Source of the DNA: Pleurocapsa sp. PCC 7319
GTDB taxonomy: Bacteria > Cyanobacteriota > Cyanobacteriia > Cyanobacteriales > Xenococcaceae
DNA: 64,000 nt
Direction of reading: 5' to 3'
Assembly (NCBI RefSeq): GCF_000332195.1
Contig: NZ_KB235922.1
Span: 6,235,322-6,299,321, forward strand
Below, one piece after another: positions 35,756-44,300 of this stretch. Every line of letters starts with the position of its first letter. Within the stretch, counting starts at the first letter, position 1. The notes under the pieces were generated by a model, which searched no databases, was not told where the DNA came from, and saw nothing but the letters and a program-made list of their open reading frames with translations. The position numbers and the translations under genes are program-made.

Positions 35756-35881
35756 TCAGGAATTTCTTTCATAAATCCAGGTATTACTCCTAGAAAAAAA
35801 GACAGGGAGCAAAAGGAAAAAACAATTTGCTCTCTCTGCTCTCTGCCTTCAAGGGTAAAGCTCAAACAAACTCAACTGCTA

Positions 35882-36241
35882 TTAAATTAGCCAGTTTCTT
35901 AACTTAGATGAAATCGTATCAATGATACTGGTGGCTAAAATTAAAATAATCAAGATAGCGCAAACTTTACCATAGTCGAAAGATTGAAAGCTTTGATAAA
36001 GAAACGGCTACGCCCTAGCTATTAGCTATTAGCTCTTAGCTCTTAGCTTCAATCAAATAGAGTCTTAAACTCTACCTGATTGTCGACGACCTAAGAGGTC
36101 GGAGTCTTAAACTCAATTACGCTTTTAGCAGTCAAACCAAGGCTAAAAGCTAAAGGCTAAAGGCTAAAAGCTTTAAGATAAAGTGAAACACCAATTCCCC
36201 CTGCACCAACAATTCCCAGCACAGAGGCAGCACGAACATTA
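35882..36241 (-). pseudogene. phnE: phosphonate ABC permease (phnE) 3' fragment, interrupted
   Basis: On the minus strand, 36241 down to about 36178 reads NVRAASVLGIVGAGGIGVSL, the conserved C-terminal loop of PhnE. After an inserted repeat element (36002-36167) the frame resumes as YQSFQSFDYGKVCAILIILI and ends RNWLI with a stop at 35882-35884. The N-terminal two thirds are missing because a TnpB element lies at the upstream break. The phosphonate uptake gene is thus destroyed while phnM next door is intact. Confidence 0.8.
36002..36167. mobile_element. heptamer-armed structured element, copy 1 (inside phnE)
   Basis: The left arm is TTAGCTA/TTAGCTC heptamers (36016-36049); the right arm is GGCTAAA/AGCTAAA (36141-36170). 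The core has four hairpins: TAGAGT-CTTAA-ACTCTA (36058-36074), CGACC-TAAGA-GGTCG (36087-36101), GAGT-CTTAA-ACTC (36102-36114) and GCTTTTAGC/GCTAAAAGC (36121-36150). Imperfect direct repeats flank it: AAGCTTTGATAAAG at 35988-36001 and AAGCTTTAAGATAAAG at 36168-36183. Copy 2 at 55794-55935 keeps the loops but has different, still paired stems. Confidence 0.7.
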
Positions 36242-36264
36242 GTCTTTTCTATATGATGATAGAC

Positions 36265-37479
36265 ATGATTAGAGTAGCCCAAAAGATACGAATTTACCCA
36301 ACTTTTGGGCAACAGCAACAATTAGCAAAAGCTATGGGCTGTTGTCGGTGGTGGTGGAATTATGCTCTAAATGTTTGTAATCAAACTTATAAAGAGACTG
36401 GCAAAGGAATATCTCGTAGTGGCTTAAATGCTTTGTTGCCTAAGCTAAAGAAAGAGTACGAATGGCTAAAAACCGATGTTTATTCTCAATCTTTGCAGCA
36501 AACAACTCTCAATCTATCTCGTGCTTTTATCAACTTTTTTGAGAAAAGAGCTAAGTATCCTAAATTCAAATCAAAACACAAAAAGCAGTCTGTAGGTTTT
36601 CCTCAATCAGTCAGAATAGAGGGCGACTATATTTATCTGCCAAAAATCAAGTTAGTAAAAGCTATATTTGACCGTAGGTATGTAGGTAAGATAAAGACTG
36701 TTACTGTCACGCTTGATAGTGATGATAGATATTTTGCTTCTATTATCTATGAAGTTGAGGCTTGTTTTAGATCTGGTAATAGTGACAAAATTTTAGGAAT
36801 CGACCTTGGAATTAAAGATTTTGCCATAGTCCACGATGGAACTAAAACCAGTAAATATGCCAATCCAAGACACATTAAAAAGCATGAGAAAAACCTAGCT
36901 AGAAAACAAAAGAAGCTAGCTCGTAAGCAACTAGGGAGTAGAACCAGACAAAAAGCCAAGAAATTAGTAGCTAAGGTTCACACACGTATTAGCAATTCCC
37001 GTCAAGATTTTCTGCACAAACTGAGTAGAAAACTGACAAACGATAGCCAAGTCATTGTGGTAGAAAACCTCAATGTGAGGGGATTAGTGCGTAACCTAAA
37101 GCTCGCTAAAGCAATATCTGATGTAGGCTGGGGAATGTTTGTAAACTTCCTCAGTTATAAACTTCGTAGAGAAGATAAAAAGCTCGTTGAGATTGATAGA
37201 TTTTTTCCCAGTTCTCATATCTGCCCTGAATGCCTAACTCAACAGCCAAAGATGGATTTATCTGTTAGAGAATGGATTTGTATCAACAGTGCGTGCAATG
37301 CTCATCACGATAGAGATGAAGCAGCAAGCAAAAACATTAGGGCAGAAGGAATCAGAATACTACAGGCGGATGGTGCAGCCGTCTCTGCTAGTGGAGGGAG
37401 CGTAAGACAAGATCGGGGTCGCAAGACCAAGGTAGTGCAGCACCCAGCGAAGCTAGAAACTACCTGCTCAACGAAGTAG
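36265..37479 (+). CDS. tnpB: IS200/IS605-family TnpB, RNA-guided nuclease
   Basis: A TnpB of about 404 residues (start taken at ATG 36265, MIRVAQKIRIYP; ATG 36253 adds four residues). Counting from 36253, the RuvC acids are Asp184 in GIDLGIKDF, Glu271 in VVENLNVRG and Asp355 in HDRDEAASKNI, all intact. The zinc ribbon CPEC...CINSAC is between them. No tnpA is present, so it cannot move itself without help. Its end region should encode the guide (omega) RNA. It lies at the break of phnE. Confidence 0.9.
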   Translation: MIRVAQKIRIYPTFGQQQQLAKAMGCCRWWWNYALNVCNQTYKETGKGISRSGLNALLPKLKKEYEWLKTDVYSQSLQQTTLNLSRAFINFFEKRAKYPKFKSKHKKQSVGFPQSVRIEGDYIYLPKIKLVKAIFDRRYVGKIKTVTVTLDSDDRYFASIIYEVEACFRSGNSDKILGIDLGIKDFAIVHDGTKTSKYANPRHIKKHEKNLARKQKKLARKQLGSRTRQKAKKLVAKVHTRISNSRQDFLHKLSRKLTNDSQVIVVENLNVRGLVRNLKLAKAISDVGWGMFVNFLSYKLRREDKKLVEIDRFFPSSHICPECLTQQPKMDLSVREWICINSACNAHHDRDEAASKNIRAEGIRILQADGAAVSASGGSVRQDRGRKTKVVQHPAKLETTCSTK

Positions 37480-37500
37480 CAGGTAGTAGTTCATTATTAG
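37330..37500 (+). ncRNA. putative omega RNA / right end of the TnpB element
   Basis: The 3' part of tnpB and the bases after it are GC-rich for this genome and palindromic. A perfect ten-base stem ACTACCTGCT / AGCAGGTAGT (37459-37468 and 37478-37487) spans the tnpB stop codon. TnpB elements encode their guide RNA at this position, with the guide taken from the flanking DNA just outside the right end (here about 37488 onward). The exact limits are inferred. Confidence 0.45.
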
Positions 37501-37608
37501 GAAAATCGATATTTTACTAAATCATTAACCCTTTGCTAAACTTTCCTTAATTTATATTCTCTGATAGATGCCCTAAACTGCGAAGTAATATAAACAGATC
37601 CACACAAG

Positions 37609-38751
37609 ATGCAGGAACAAATCTATACTAATTATCGCTTGCTCTTACCCACTGAAGAAGTATTAGGAACTTTAGTAATTCGAGATCGCCTTATTGCCGA
37701 TATTCAACCAGGAATAGTTGACCAAGGACAAAATGGTCATGGCAATTATCTATTACCTGGATTAATTGAACTCCATACGGATAACCTCGAAAAATGTATT
37801 TCTCCTCGACCAGGGGTAAGGTGGAACTTAGATGCAGCAGCAGTTAATCACGATCGCGATTTGATTAGTTCTGGGATCACTACAGTCTGTGATGCGATCG
37901 CGATTGGGGATGTTACCCCCAGAGAAGATTCATTACGTAATCATCATTATGCACCGATGATAGATGTCATTGCTGAGGGCAAAACAGCAGGAAGGTTTAA
38001 TGTCGATCACTGGCTACATTTGCGTTGTGAACTTGGTTATGAACATCTCTACGATATTGTTGAACCATACTCACAGCATCCCTTGTTGGCTCTAATCTCC
38101 TTGATGGATCACACTCCTGGTCAGCGTCAATTCGTCAATATTGATAAGTATAAGCAATACTATATCGGCAAACATGGCGTTCCAGAAGCCAAGATGGAAG
38201 AGTTTATTAATATGCGCCTCGAAAGTCAACGACAACATGCGGTTAAAAATCGTCAAGCATTAGTCAAAATAACTCAAGAAAAAGGAATCTCTCTTGCTAG
38301 TCATGATGATGCTACGGTAGACCATGTCCAAGAAGCGATCGCTGAAGGAGTTGTCTTAGCAGAATTTCCAACTACCGTTGATGCTGCCCAAGAAGCACAC
38401 AGCAATGGTTTACAGGTACTAATGGGTGCGCCCAATCTAGTTTTAGGTGGTTCTCATTCTGGTAATGTTTCGGCTATGGAACTAATTGAACAGGATGTAG
38501 TTGATATTATTTCTTCCGATTATGTCCCCAGAAGTTTACTCCAGTCTGTGTTTGTCATCAGTCAACAAACCCACAAAGCACTATATGAAGCAATTAAATT
38601 AATTACCCTTAATTCTGCTAAGGCAATTAATTTAGATAGTGAAATTGGCAGTTTAGAAATAGGAAAAAAAGCAGACTTTATAACTGTCCATGATGATGGT
38701 GTAGTTCCCAGAATTTTAGAAGTCTTAAAAAATGGTATCAGAGTCGCTTAA
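37609..38751 (+). CDS. phnM: alpha-D-ribose 1-methylphosphonate 5-triphosphate diphosphatase
   Basis: An amidohydrolase-family enzyme of the C-P lyase pathway that removes diphosphate from ribose 1-methylphosphonate 5-triphosphate. The 380 residues include LPGLIELHTDNLEKCISPRP, the metal-binding start, and ISSGITTVCDAIAIGD, SLMDHTPGQRQF, SHDDATVDHV and SDYVPRSLL. Length and motifs are normal. The core C-P lyase genes are not in this window. A 2H-phosphoesterase-like gene follows after 22 bases, probably in the same operon. Confidence 0.94.
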   Translation: MQEQIYTNYRLLLPTEEVLGTLVIRDRLIADIQPGIVDQGQNGHGNYLLPGLIELHTDNLEKCISPRPGVRWNLDAAAVNHDRDLISSGITTVCDAIAIGDVTPREDSLRNHHYAPMIDVIAEGKTAGRFNVDHWLHLRCELGYEHLYDIVEPYSQHPLLALISLMDHTPGQRQFVNIDKYKQYYIGKHGVPEAKMEEFINMRLESQRQHAVKNRQALVKITQEKGISLASHDDATVDHVQEAIAEGVVLAEFPTTVDAAQEAHSNGLQVLMGAPNLVLGGSHSGNVSAMELIEQDVVDIISSDYVPRSLLQSVFVISQQTHKALYEAIKLITLNSAKAINLDSEIGSLEIGKKADFITVHDDGVVPRILEVLKNGIRVA

Positions 38752-38773
38752 GTGAATTAGTAATTAATAATTA

Positions 38774-39337
38774 ATGATGATAAGTAGATATCCAAGTGAT
38801 ACTAGAAAATTTATTATTTATGCTTGTCCAGTAGGTAAGTTGAATCGTTTCCTAGAAACTTACTTGGCAAAAAGTTGTCAATTGTGTGGAGAAAATACGG
38901 CACATAAGTATATGCCTCACTGTACTTTAACAGGATTTTTTAACGCTGACTTTCAATCAGTTACTCTCTATATTGAAGCTTTGAATCAGACATACATAGA
39001 AGCAAAATATCAGAATTTATCATTGGATATAGAAATTATCAAACTGACTTTTAATGAGAAATGGCACGGTTTAGAATTACAAGCTAATGGTCTAAAACAA
39101 TTAATTCGTAATTTTACTTTATTAACAAACTATTCAAATCGACTGGAACAATTAAGGTTAAAAGATTGGTTGCATCTCAGTTTAGCTTACGATTTTGATC
39201 CTGAAGATAGCAATAAATTACAAAATTTAGCTACAGAAATAATTGATCTTAAAGCAGATGTAAGTTGGGAATTGCGTTTCTATCAGAAAAATATGGATTG
39301 GTCTTGGAATTGTTTAAAATCGTGGGTTTTATGTTAA
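38774..39337 (+). CDS. 2H phosphoesterase-like protein
   Basis: The 187-residue protein carries two HxT/S motifs, HCTLTGFF near residue 49 and HLSLAYDF near residue 137, the mark of the 2H phosphoesterase superfamily (LigT and cyclic phosphodiesterases). In the C-P lyase pathway PhnP opens the cyclic ribose 1,2-phosphate formed by PhnJ, and 2H-family proteins occur in phn operons. Position directly after phnM suggests this one does that step here. The motif is seen; the function is an inference. No PhnP (metallo-beta-lactamase fold) is nearby. Confidence 0.6.
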   Translation: MMISRYPSDTRKFIIYACPVGKLNRFLETYLAKSCQLCGENTAHKYMPHCTLTGFFNADFQSVTLYIEALNQTYIEAKYQNLSLDIEIIKLTFNEKWHGLELQANGLKQLIRNFTLLTNYSNRLEQLRLKDWLHLSLAYDFDPEDSNKLQNLATEIIDLKADVSWELRFYQKNMDWSWNCLKSWVLC

Positions 39338-39435
39338 TTAAAATGCACATTTTTTTATCAATTGTCTATTGTCGATCTTTGAACTGCGATCGCCATTAAA
39401 AATAATCTTACAAGTATTATCAAAGTACTATTAAA

Positions 39436-40092
39436 TTAGATTTCCCATTTCTCTAGCCGATACGCGCTATCCCAAAACATCCATTCAAATTGTGACGCAC
39501 GATAAAAAACTTTATTCATCAATTCTAGTTCTTCAACTGAAGCTTTATCTGCTATTTGAATAACATAATTCACTGAAGCCTCAAAATCTGCATCAATGTA
39601 GGTGTCAATCCATTTTTGATAGGGATTGGCTATAGTGCTTGCTTGTTTGTAAATATGTTTTCCTACTTCCAAATAAATCCAAAAACAGGGTAAAACCGCA
39701 GCCACTATCACAGCAAAATTATATTGATAGGCAGTAGCAATCAAAAAATTAGTGTAGTTTAAACAAGTGGGAGAAGGTTCTGTTGCTAGAGCCTCTTCGG
39801 GTGTGATTCCAAATTCGGCGAAAAAATTTTCGTGCAAACCACGTTCGACGACAATAGCTTCTTTGACACTATTAGCAAACTGTAACTGTATATCTGGTTG
39901 TGGTGCTTTAGCCGAGATAATAGCCAAAACGCGAGCAAATTCACCAAGATAAATACTATCTTGAATTATGTAGTGTTGAAATATTTGTCTGTCTAGAGAA
40001 CCCAATTCAAGTTCTTTAACAAAAGACATCTTGAGAATAGCCTGATAGATAGTTTCAATATTCTTCCAAGCTTGAAGAGAAAATTGCACCAT
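39436..40092 (-). CDS. tenA: TenA/thiaminase II family protein
   Basis: Hydrolyses aminopyrimidine breakdown products of thiamin for salvage, or thiamin itself. The 218 residues fit TenA: FQHYIIQDSIYLGEFARVLA near the N-terminus, and LPCFWIYLEVGKHI with the conserved active-site cysteine near residue 135. The C-terminal helix has EWMFWDSAYRLEKW with the conserved glutamate. There is no thiamin riboswitch in the short upstream region and no thi gene beside it. Confidence 0.92.
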   Translation of the reverse strand: MVQFSLQAWKNIETIYQAILKMSFVKELELGSLDRQIFQHYIIQDSIYLGEFARVLAIISAKAPQPDIQLQFANSVKEAIVVERGLHENFFAEFGITPEEALATEPSPTCLNYTNFLIATAYQYNFAVIVAAVLPCFWIYLEVGKHIYKQASTIANPYQKWIDTYIDADFEASVNYVIQIADKASVEELELMNKVFYRASQFEWMFWDSAYRLEKWEI

Positions 40093-40320
40093 AACTTTAG
40101 TAGTTATACAAATAAATAGGCAGTGAATTACAAAGAGCTGGCATTATTAATTTACCCCAAAGACTAACCTGGCTGAATTCTGATAATTCACCCCAATATA
40201 ATCCCCAGATCAAAAAGAACAGACACGCAACCAAGTAGGACATAAAGTTGCATTTAAATTTCCTCTGTTAATTGTCAAAATCGCTGTCCTGAAAAAGTTG
40301 TCAATATTCAACTTAAATTA

Positions 40321-41331
40321 CTATACTTGCATTTGCTCTGGTCGATAAGATTGGATTGCTTTCATGTACTGCACTCTTTCAAAAGCACTTTCGTCAGGAC
40401 AATTAATTTGACTCATGCTACCCTGCATTTGCTTAACTGACTCGTATTCGTATTCTTCCATCCATTGATGCATTTCCTCTTCAATGACCCGGATATGTTC
40501 GATGCCATGACGCAATAATACGCTTACCAACATAGTGACATTTGCCCCAGCCATTAACATTTTGAGGACATCTTCAGGTTTATGGATACCGCTAGTTGCT
40601 GCTAAGTCAACCTTTAGCCGCCCATAGAGAATTGCAATCCAACGCATTGGCAAACGCATTGCTTGGGGTGTACTTAACAGTACATTGGGTTGTACTTCCA
40701 AAGCTTCGATATTGATATCAGGCTGGTAAAAACGATTGAATAGCACTAGTCCATCTGCTCCAGCTTCGGTTAACTGTTTTGACATATTTGCCATGTTATT
40801 AAAGAAAGGACTGAGCTTAATCGCTACAGGAATATTTACTGCTGATTTAACTGAGCGGAGAATATTGAGATAATTGGACTCGATTTGGCTTGCTGTCAGG
40901 TCAAAATCGGTTGGTACATAATATATATTTAATTCCAGCGCATCTGCTCCCGCCTGTTCGATTTGCCGAGCGTAATCAGTCCAACCGCCCAAAGTCGAAC
41001 CATTGAGACTAGCAATAATAGGAATATTTACCACTTCTTTGGCTTGACGAATATGGTTAAGATATTCTTCTGGTCCCACGTGAAAGACTTCTGGCTCTGG
41101 AAAGTAAGTCAAAGCTTCGGCAAAGCTTTCATTGTAGGCAGTTGTATGATGGTGTAGTTCGTACTGCTCTTGGGTTAGCTGCTCTTCAAACAAAGAGTGT
41201 AAGACGACAGCTGCCGCTCCTGCATCTTCGATGCGTTTAATATTGTCAAGATCTTCTGTCAGTGGGGCAGCAGCTCCAACGACTAAAGGCGATCGCAATT
41301 GTAATCCTAGATAGGTAGTGGAAAGGTTCAT
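40321..41331 (-). CDS. dihydroorotate dehydrogenase-like protein
   Basis: A TIM-barrel flavoprotein of the DHOD-like group, 336 residues. MNLSTTYLGLQLRSPLVVGA, ADALELNIYYVPTD, PVAIKLSPFFNNMANM, DGLVLFNRFYQPD, and ATSGIHKPEDVLKMLMAGAN are visible. It lacks the true catalytic pattern of a biosynthetic PyrD and is commonly found with nifJ in cyanobacteria. It follows nifJ after 50 bases on the same strand, so a redox role linked to pyruvate:ferredoxin oxidoreductase is likely but unproven. Confidence 0.85.
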   Translation of the reverse strand: MNLSTTYLGLQLRSPLVVGAAAPLTEDLDNIKRIEDAGAAAVVLHSLFEEQLTQEQYELHHHTTAYNESFAEALTYFPEPEVFHVGPEEYLNHIRQAKEVVNIPIIASLNGSTLGGWTDYARQIEQAGADALELNIYYVPTDFDLTASQIESNYLNILRSVKSAVNIPVAIKLSPFFNNMANMSKQLTEAGADGLVLFNRFYQPDINIEALEVQPNVLLSTPQAMRLPMRWIAILYGRLKVDLAATSGIHKPEDVLKMLMAGANVTMLVSVLLRHGIEHIRVIEEEMHQWMEEYEYESVKQMQGSMSQINCPDESAFERVQYMKAIQSYRPEQMQV

Positions 41332-41335
41332 AATA

Positions 41336-41363
41336 AGTTCGGAGTTCGGAGTTCAGAATTCGG
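41336..41363. repeat. GGAGTTC heptamer repeat in the nifJ-DHOD gap
   Basis: About four imperfect GGAGTTC units between nifJ and the DHOD-like gene, the same unit as at 27622-27649. Confidence 0.7.
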
Positions 41364-41381
41364 AATTTGTCGTGATATTAA

Positions 41382-44300
41382 TTAAGAATCTGAGTTCATT
41401 TGCTGTGCAGCGAGGTATTGATACATCTGCCAGCGAGTATTGACATCTTGTTGTGCCTTTTGGAGCAGCCGTTTGGCATCAGCAGGTTTACTCTTGGTCA
41501 GCATTTTAAAGCGATTTTCGGCGTACATAGACTGGCTGACGGGCTTCTTAGGCGATCGCATATCTAACTGGAGTGGATTTTTCCCTTCTTGTTTCAGATT
41601 GGGATTGTAACGATAGAGTAGCCAACGTCCGCTATCAACCAGCTCTTTTTGATGGCTCATAGCGGTGGTCATGTTAATACCATGAGCGATACAGTGACTG
41701 TAGGCAATGATTAAAGAAGGACCTTCGTATGCTTCGGCTTCGATAAACGTTCTTAAGGTATGCTCGTCTCGCGCCCCCATAGCCACACTACCTACATAAA
41801 CGTTGCCATAAGTCATAGCAATTAAACCCAAGTCTTTTTTAGGTGCTGGTTTGCCTCCCGCAGCAAATTTAGCTACCGCAGCCCTAGGAGTTGCTTTAGA
41901 AGATTGCCCCCCAGTGTTGGAATATACCTCCGTATCCATTACTAAAATGTTGACGTTGCGACCACTAGCAATTACGTGGTCTAGCCCCCCAAAACCAATA
42001 TCGTAAGCCCAACCATCACCACCAACAATCCAGACGCTTTTTTTCACGAGATAGTCGGCAAGACTCAAAAGTTGTTTTATTTGGGTTGTTGGGGGCGAAC
42101 CGCCGTTCGCCCGTACAAGGGTTTGGAGTTTGTTTTTTAATTGTGTTACGAGATCGCGCTGTTCGTAGATATCGGCTTCGTCTTTTTGTTCGGCAGTTAA
42201 GATACTGCTAGCTAATTCTTCTCCTACCTCACTTGCTAAAGATCTGAGTAACTCAGCAGCAAACTGAGCGTGTTTATCGATCGCAATTCGAAAACCCAAG
42301 CCAAATTCGGCATTATCTTCAAACAAACTATTAGACCAGGCTGGTCCTCTGCCTTCAGCATTTTGTGCCCAGGGAGTGGTCGGTAAGTTACCACCGTAGA
42401 TCGAGGAACAACCTGTAGCGTTAGCAACGACAGCGCGATCGCCAAATAGTTGGGTCATTAATTTAATGTAAGGGGTTTCCCCGCAACCAGCACAAGCACC
42501 TGAGAATTCAAATAAAGGTTCTTGCAATTGCTGTTGCCGAATCTGATTCAGTTTTAGCTGACGGCGATCGGGATTGGGCAAATTGAGGAAGAAATCCCAA
42601 TTAGCTCGCTCTTGCTCCCGTAGGGGTGGTTGGGCTTCCATATTAATTGCTTTAAGAGAAGGCTGAGATTTGTTTTTAGCAGGACATACATCTACACAAA
42701 TGCCACAACCAGTGCAGTCTTCAGGTGCGACTTGAATCGTAAATTTTTGACCAGCAAAATCTTTATCTCTCACTTCAGTAGATTTAAAGCTGTTAGGGGC
42801 ATTAGCTAATTGAGCAGGATCGTAGGATTTACCTCGAATCACCCCGTGAGGACATACCATGACACACTTGCCACACTGAACGCATACATCTGGATCCCAA
42901 ACTGGGATAAATTGAGCAACATTTCGTTTTTCCCATTTAGACGTACCAGTAGGATAGCTGCCATCACAAGGCAAAGCACTGACGGGAAGATCATCTCCTT
43001 CTCTAGCGACCATCTTGCCCAGTACTTGTCGCACGAATTCGGGGGCAGTGTCGGGAATAGGCGATCGCTGATGAATCTGACTGGTAACTTGGGTGGGAAC
43101 TGGAACTTCAAAGAGATTATCCAAAGTATTATCCACCGCTTGTAGATTCATCTGGACAATTTTTGCTCCTTTTTTGCCATATGTTTTTTTAATTGCTTGC
43201 TTGATTTGGGCGATCGCCTGTTCTTGGGGTAATACTCCGGCTAGAGCAAAGAAGCAAGTCTGCATCACTGTATTAATTCTGCCACCCATACCGCTTTCTC
43301 GGGCAACTTTATTGGCATTGATGACATAAAATTTCAATTCTTTAGCAATAATTTGCTCCTGAATTTCTACTGGTAACTTCGACCAAACTTCATCGACACT
43401 GTAAGGACAATTAAGGAGAAAAGTAGCTCCAGGTACGGCAGCTTTCAGGACATCGAGTTTTTCTAAGAAATTCCACTGATGACAACCGATAAAATTAGCC
43501 CGATCTATGAGATAGGAAGAACGAATGGGTCGATCCCCAAACCTTAGATGGGAAACGGTAACGGCACCAGATTTTTTGGAGTCGTAAACGAAGTAGCCTT
43601 GAGCGTAATTTTCAGTTTCTTCGCCAATAATCTTAATTGAGTTTTTATTTGCCCCTACCGTACCATCAGAACCCAAACCATAAAACATGGCTCTGACTAC
43701 GCTATCGGGTTCGGTGGAAAATTCAGGATCGTAAGCTAGAGAAGTTTGGCTCAGGTCGTCATTAATTCCCACAGTAAAATGGTTTTTGGGCTTATCTTGC
43801 TTTAAATTCTCAAAAATCCCCTTAATCATGGCAGGATTAAATTCTTTCGAGGAAAGACCGTAGCGTCCACCTACTATTTTTGGGAAAGCTTCCTCTGCTG
43901 GGCGCAAGCCCTGCGCCCCTACTTCTGCTTGCCAGCATTCACAAATTGCTGTTACCACATCTAGATACAAGGGTTCGCCACTAGAGCCTGGTTCTTTAGT
44001 ACGATCCAGTACCGCAATTTTCTTAACAGTTTTCGGTAGGCTAGCAACCAAACTTTGAGCATCTAAGGGTCTGTATAAACGGACTTTCAGTACACCGACT
44101 TTCTCGCCTTGTCGATTGAGATAATCTACAGTTTCGTGAACAGCTTCGCATCCCGAACCCATGAGCACAATTATCCTTTCGGCATCTGCCGCACCGTGAT
44201 ATTCATATAAGCGATAGTGTCTTCCTGTCAGTTTGCCAAATTTATCCATTAACTGTTGAACAATTGCGGGACAGGCATCATAGTAAGGATTAACGCTCTC

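Noticed and set aside
36050-36114. A mini CRISPR or similar guide array (GAGTCTTAAACTC twice with a spacer)
   Set aside because: Only two units, unequal spacing, no Cas or Tas-like gene, and the second copy of the element shows the repeats are hairpin stems with changing sequence.
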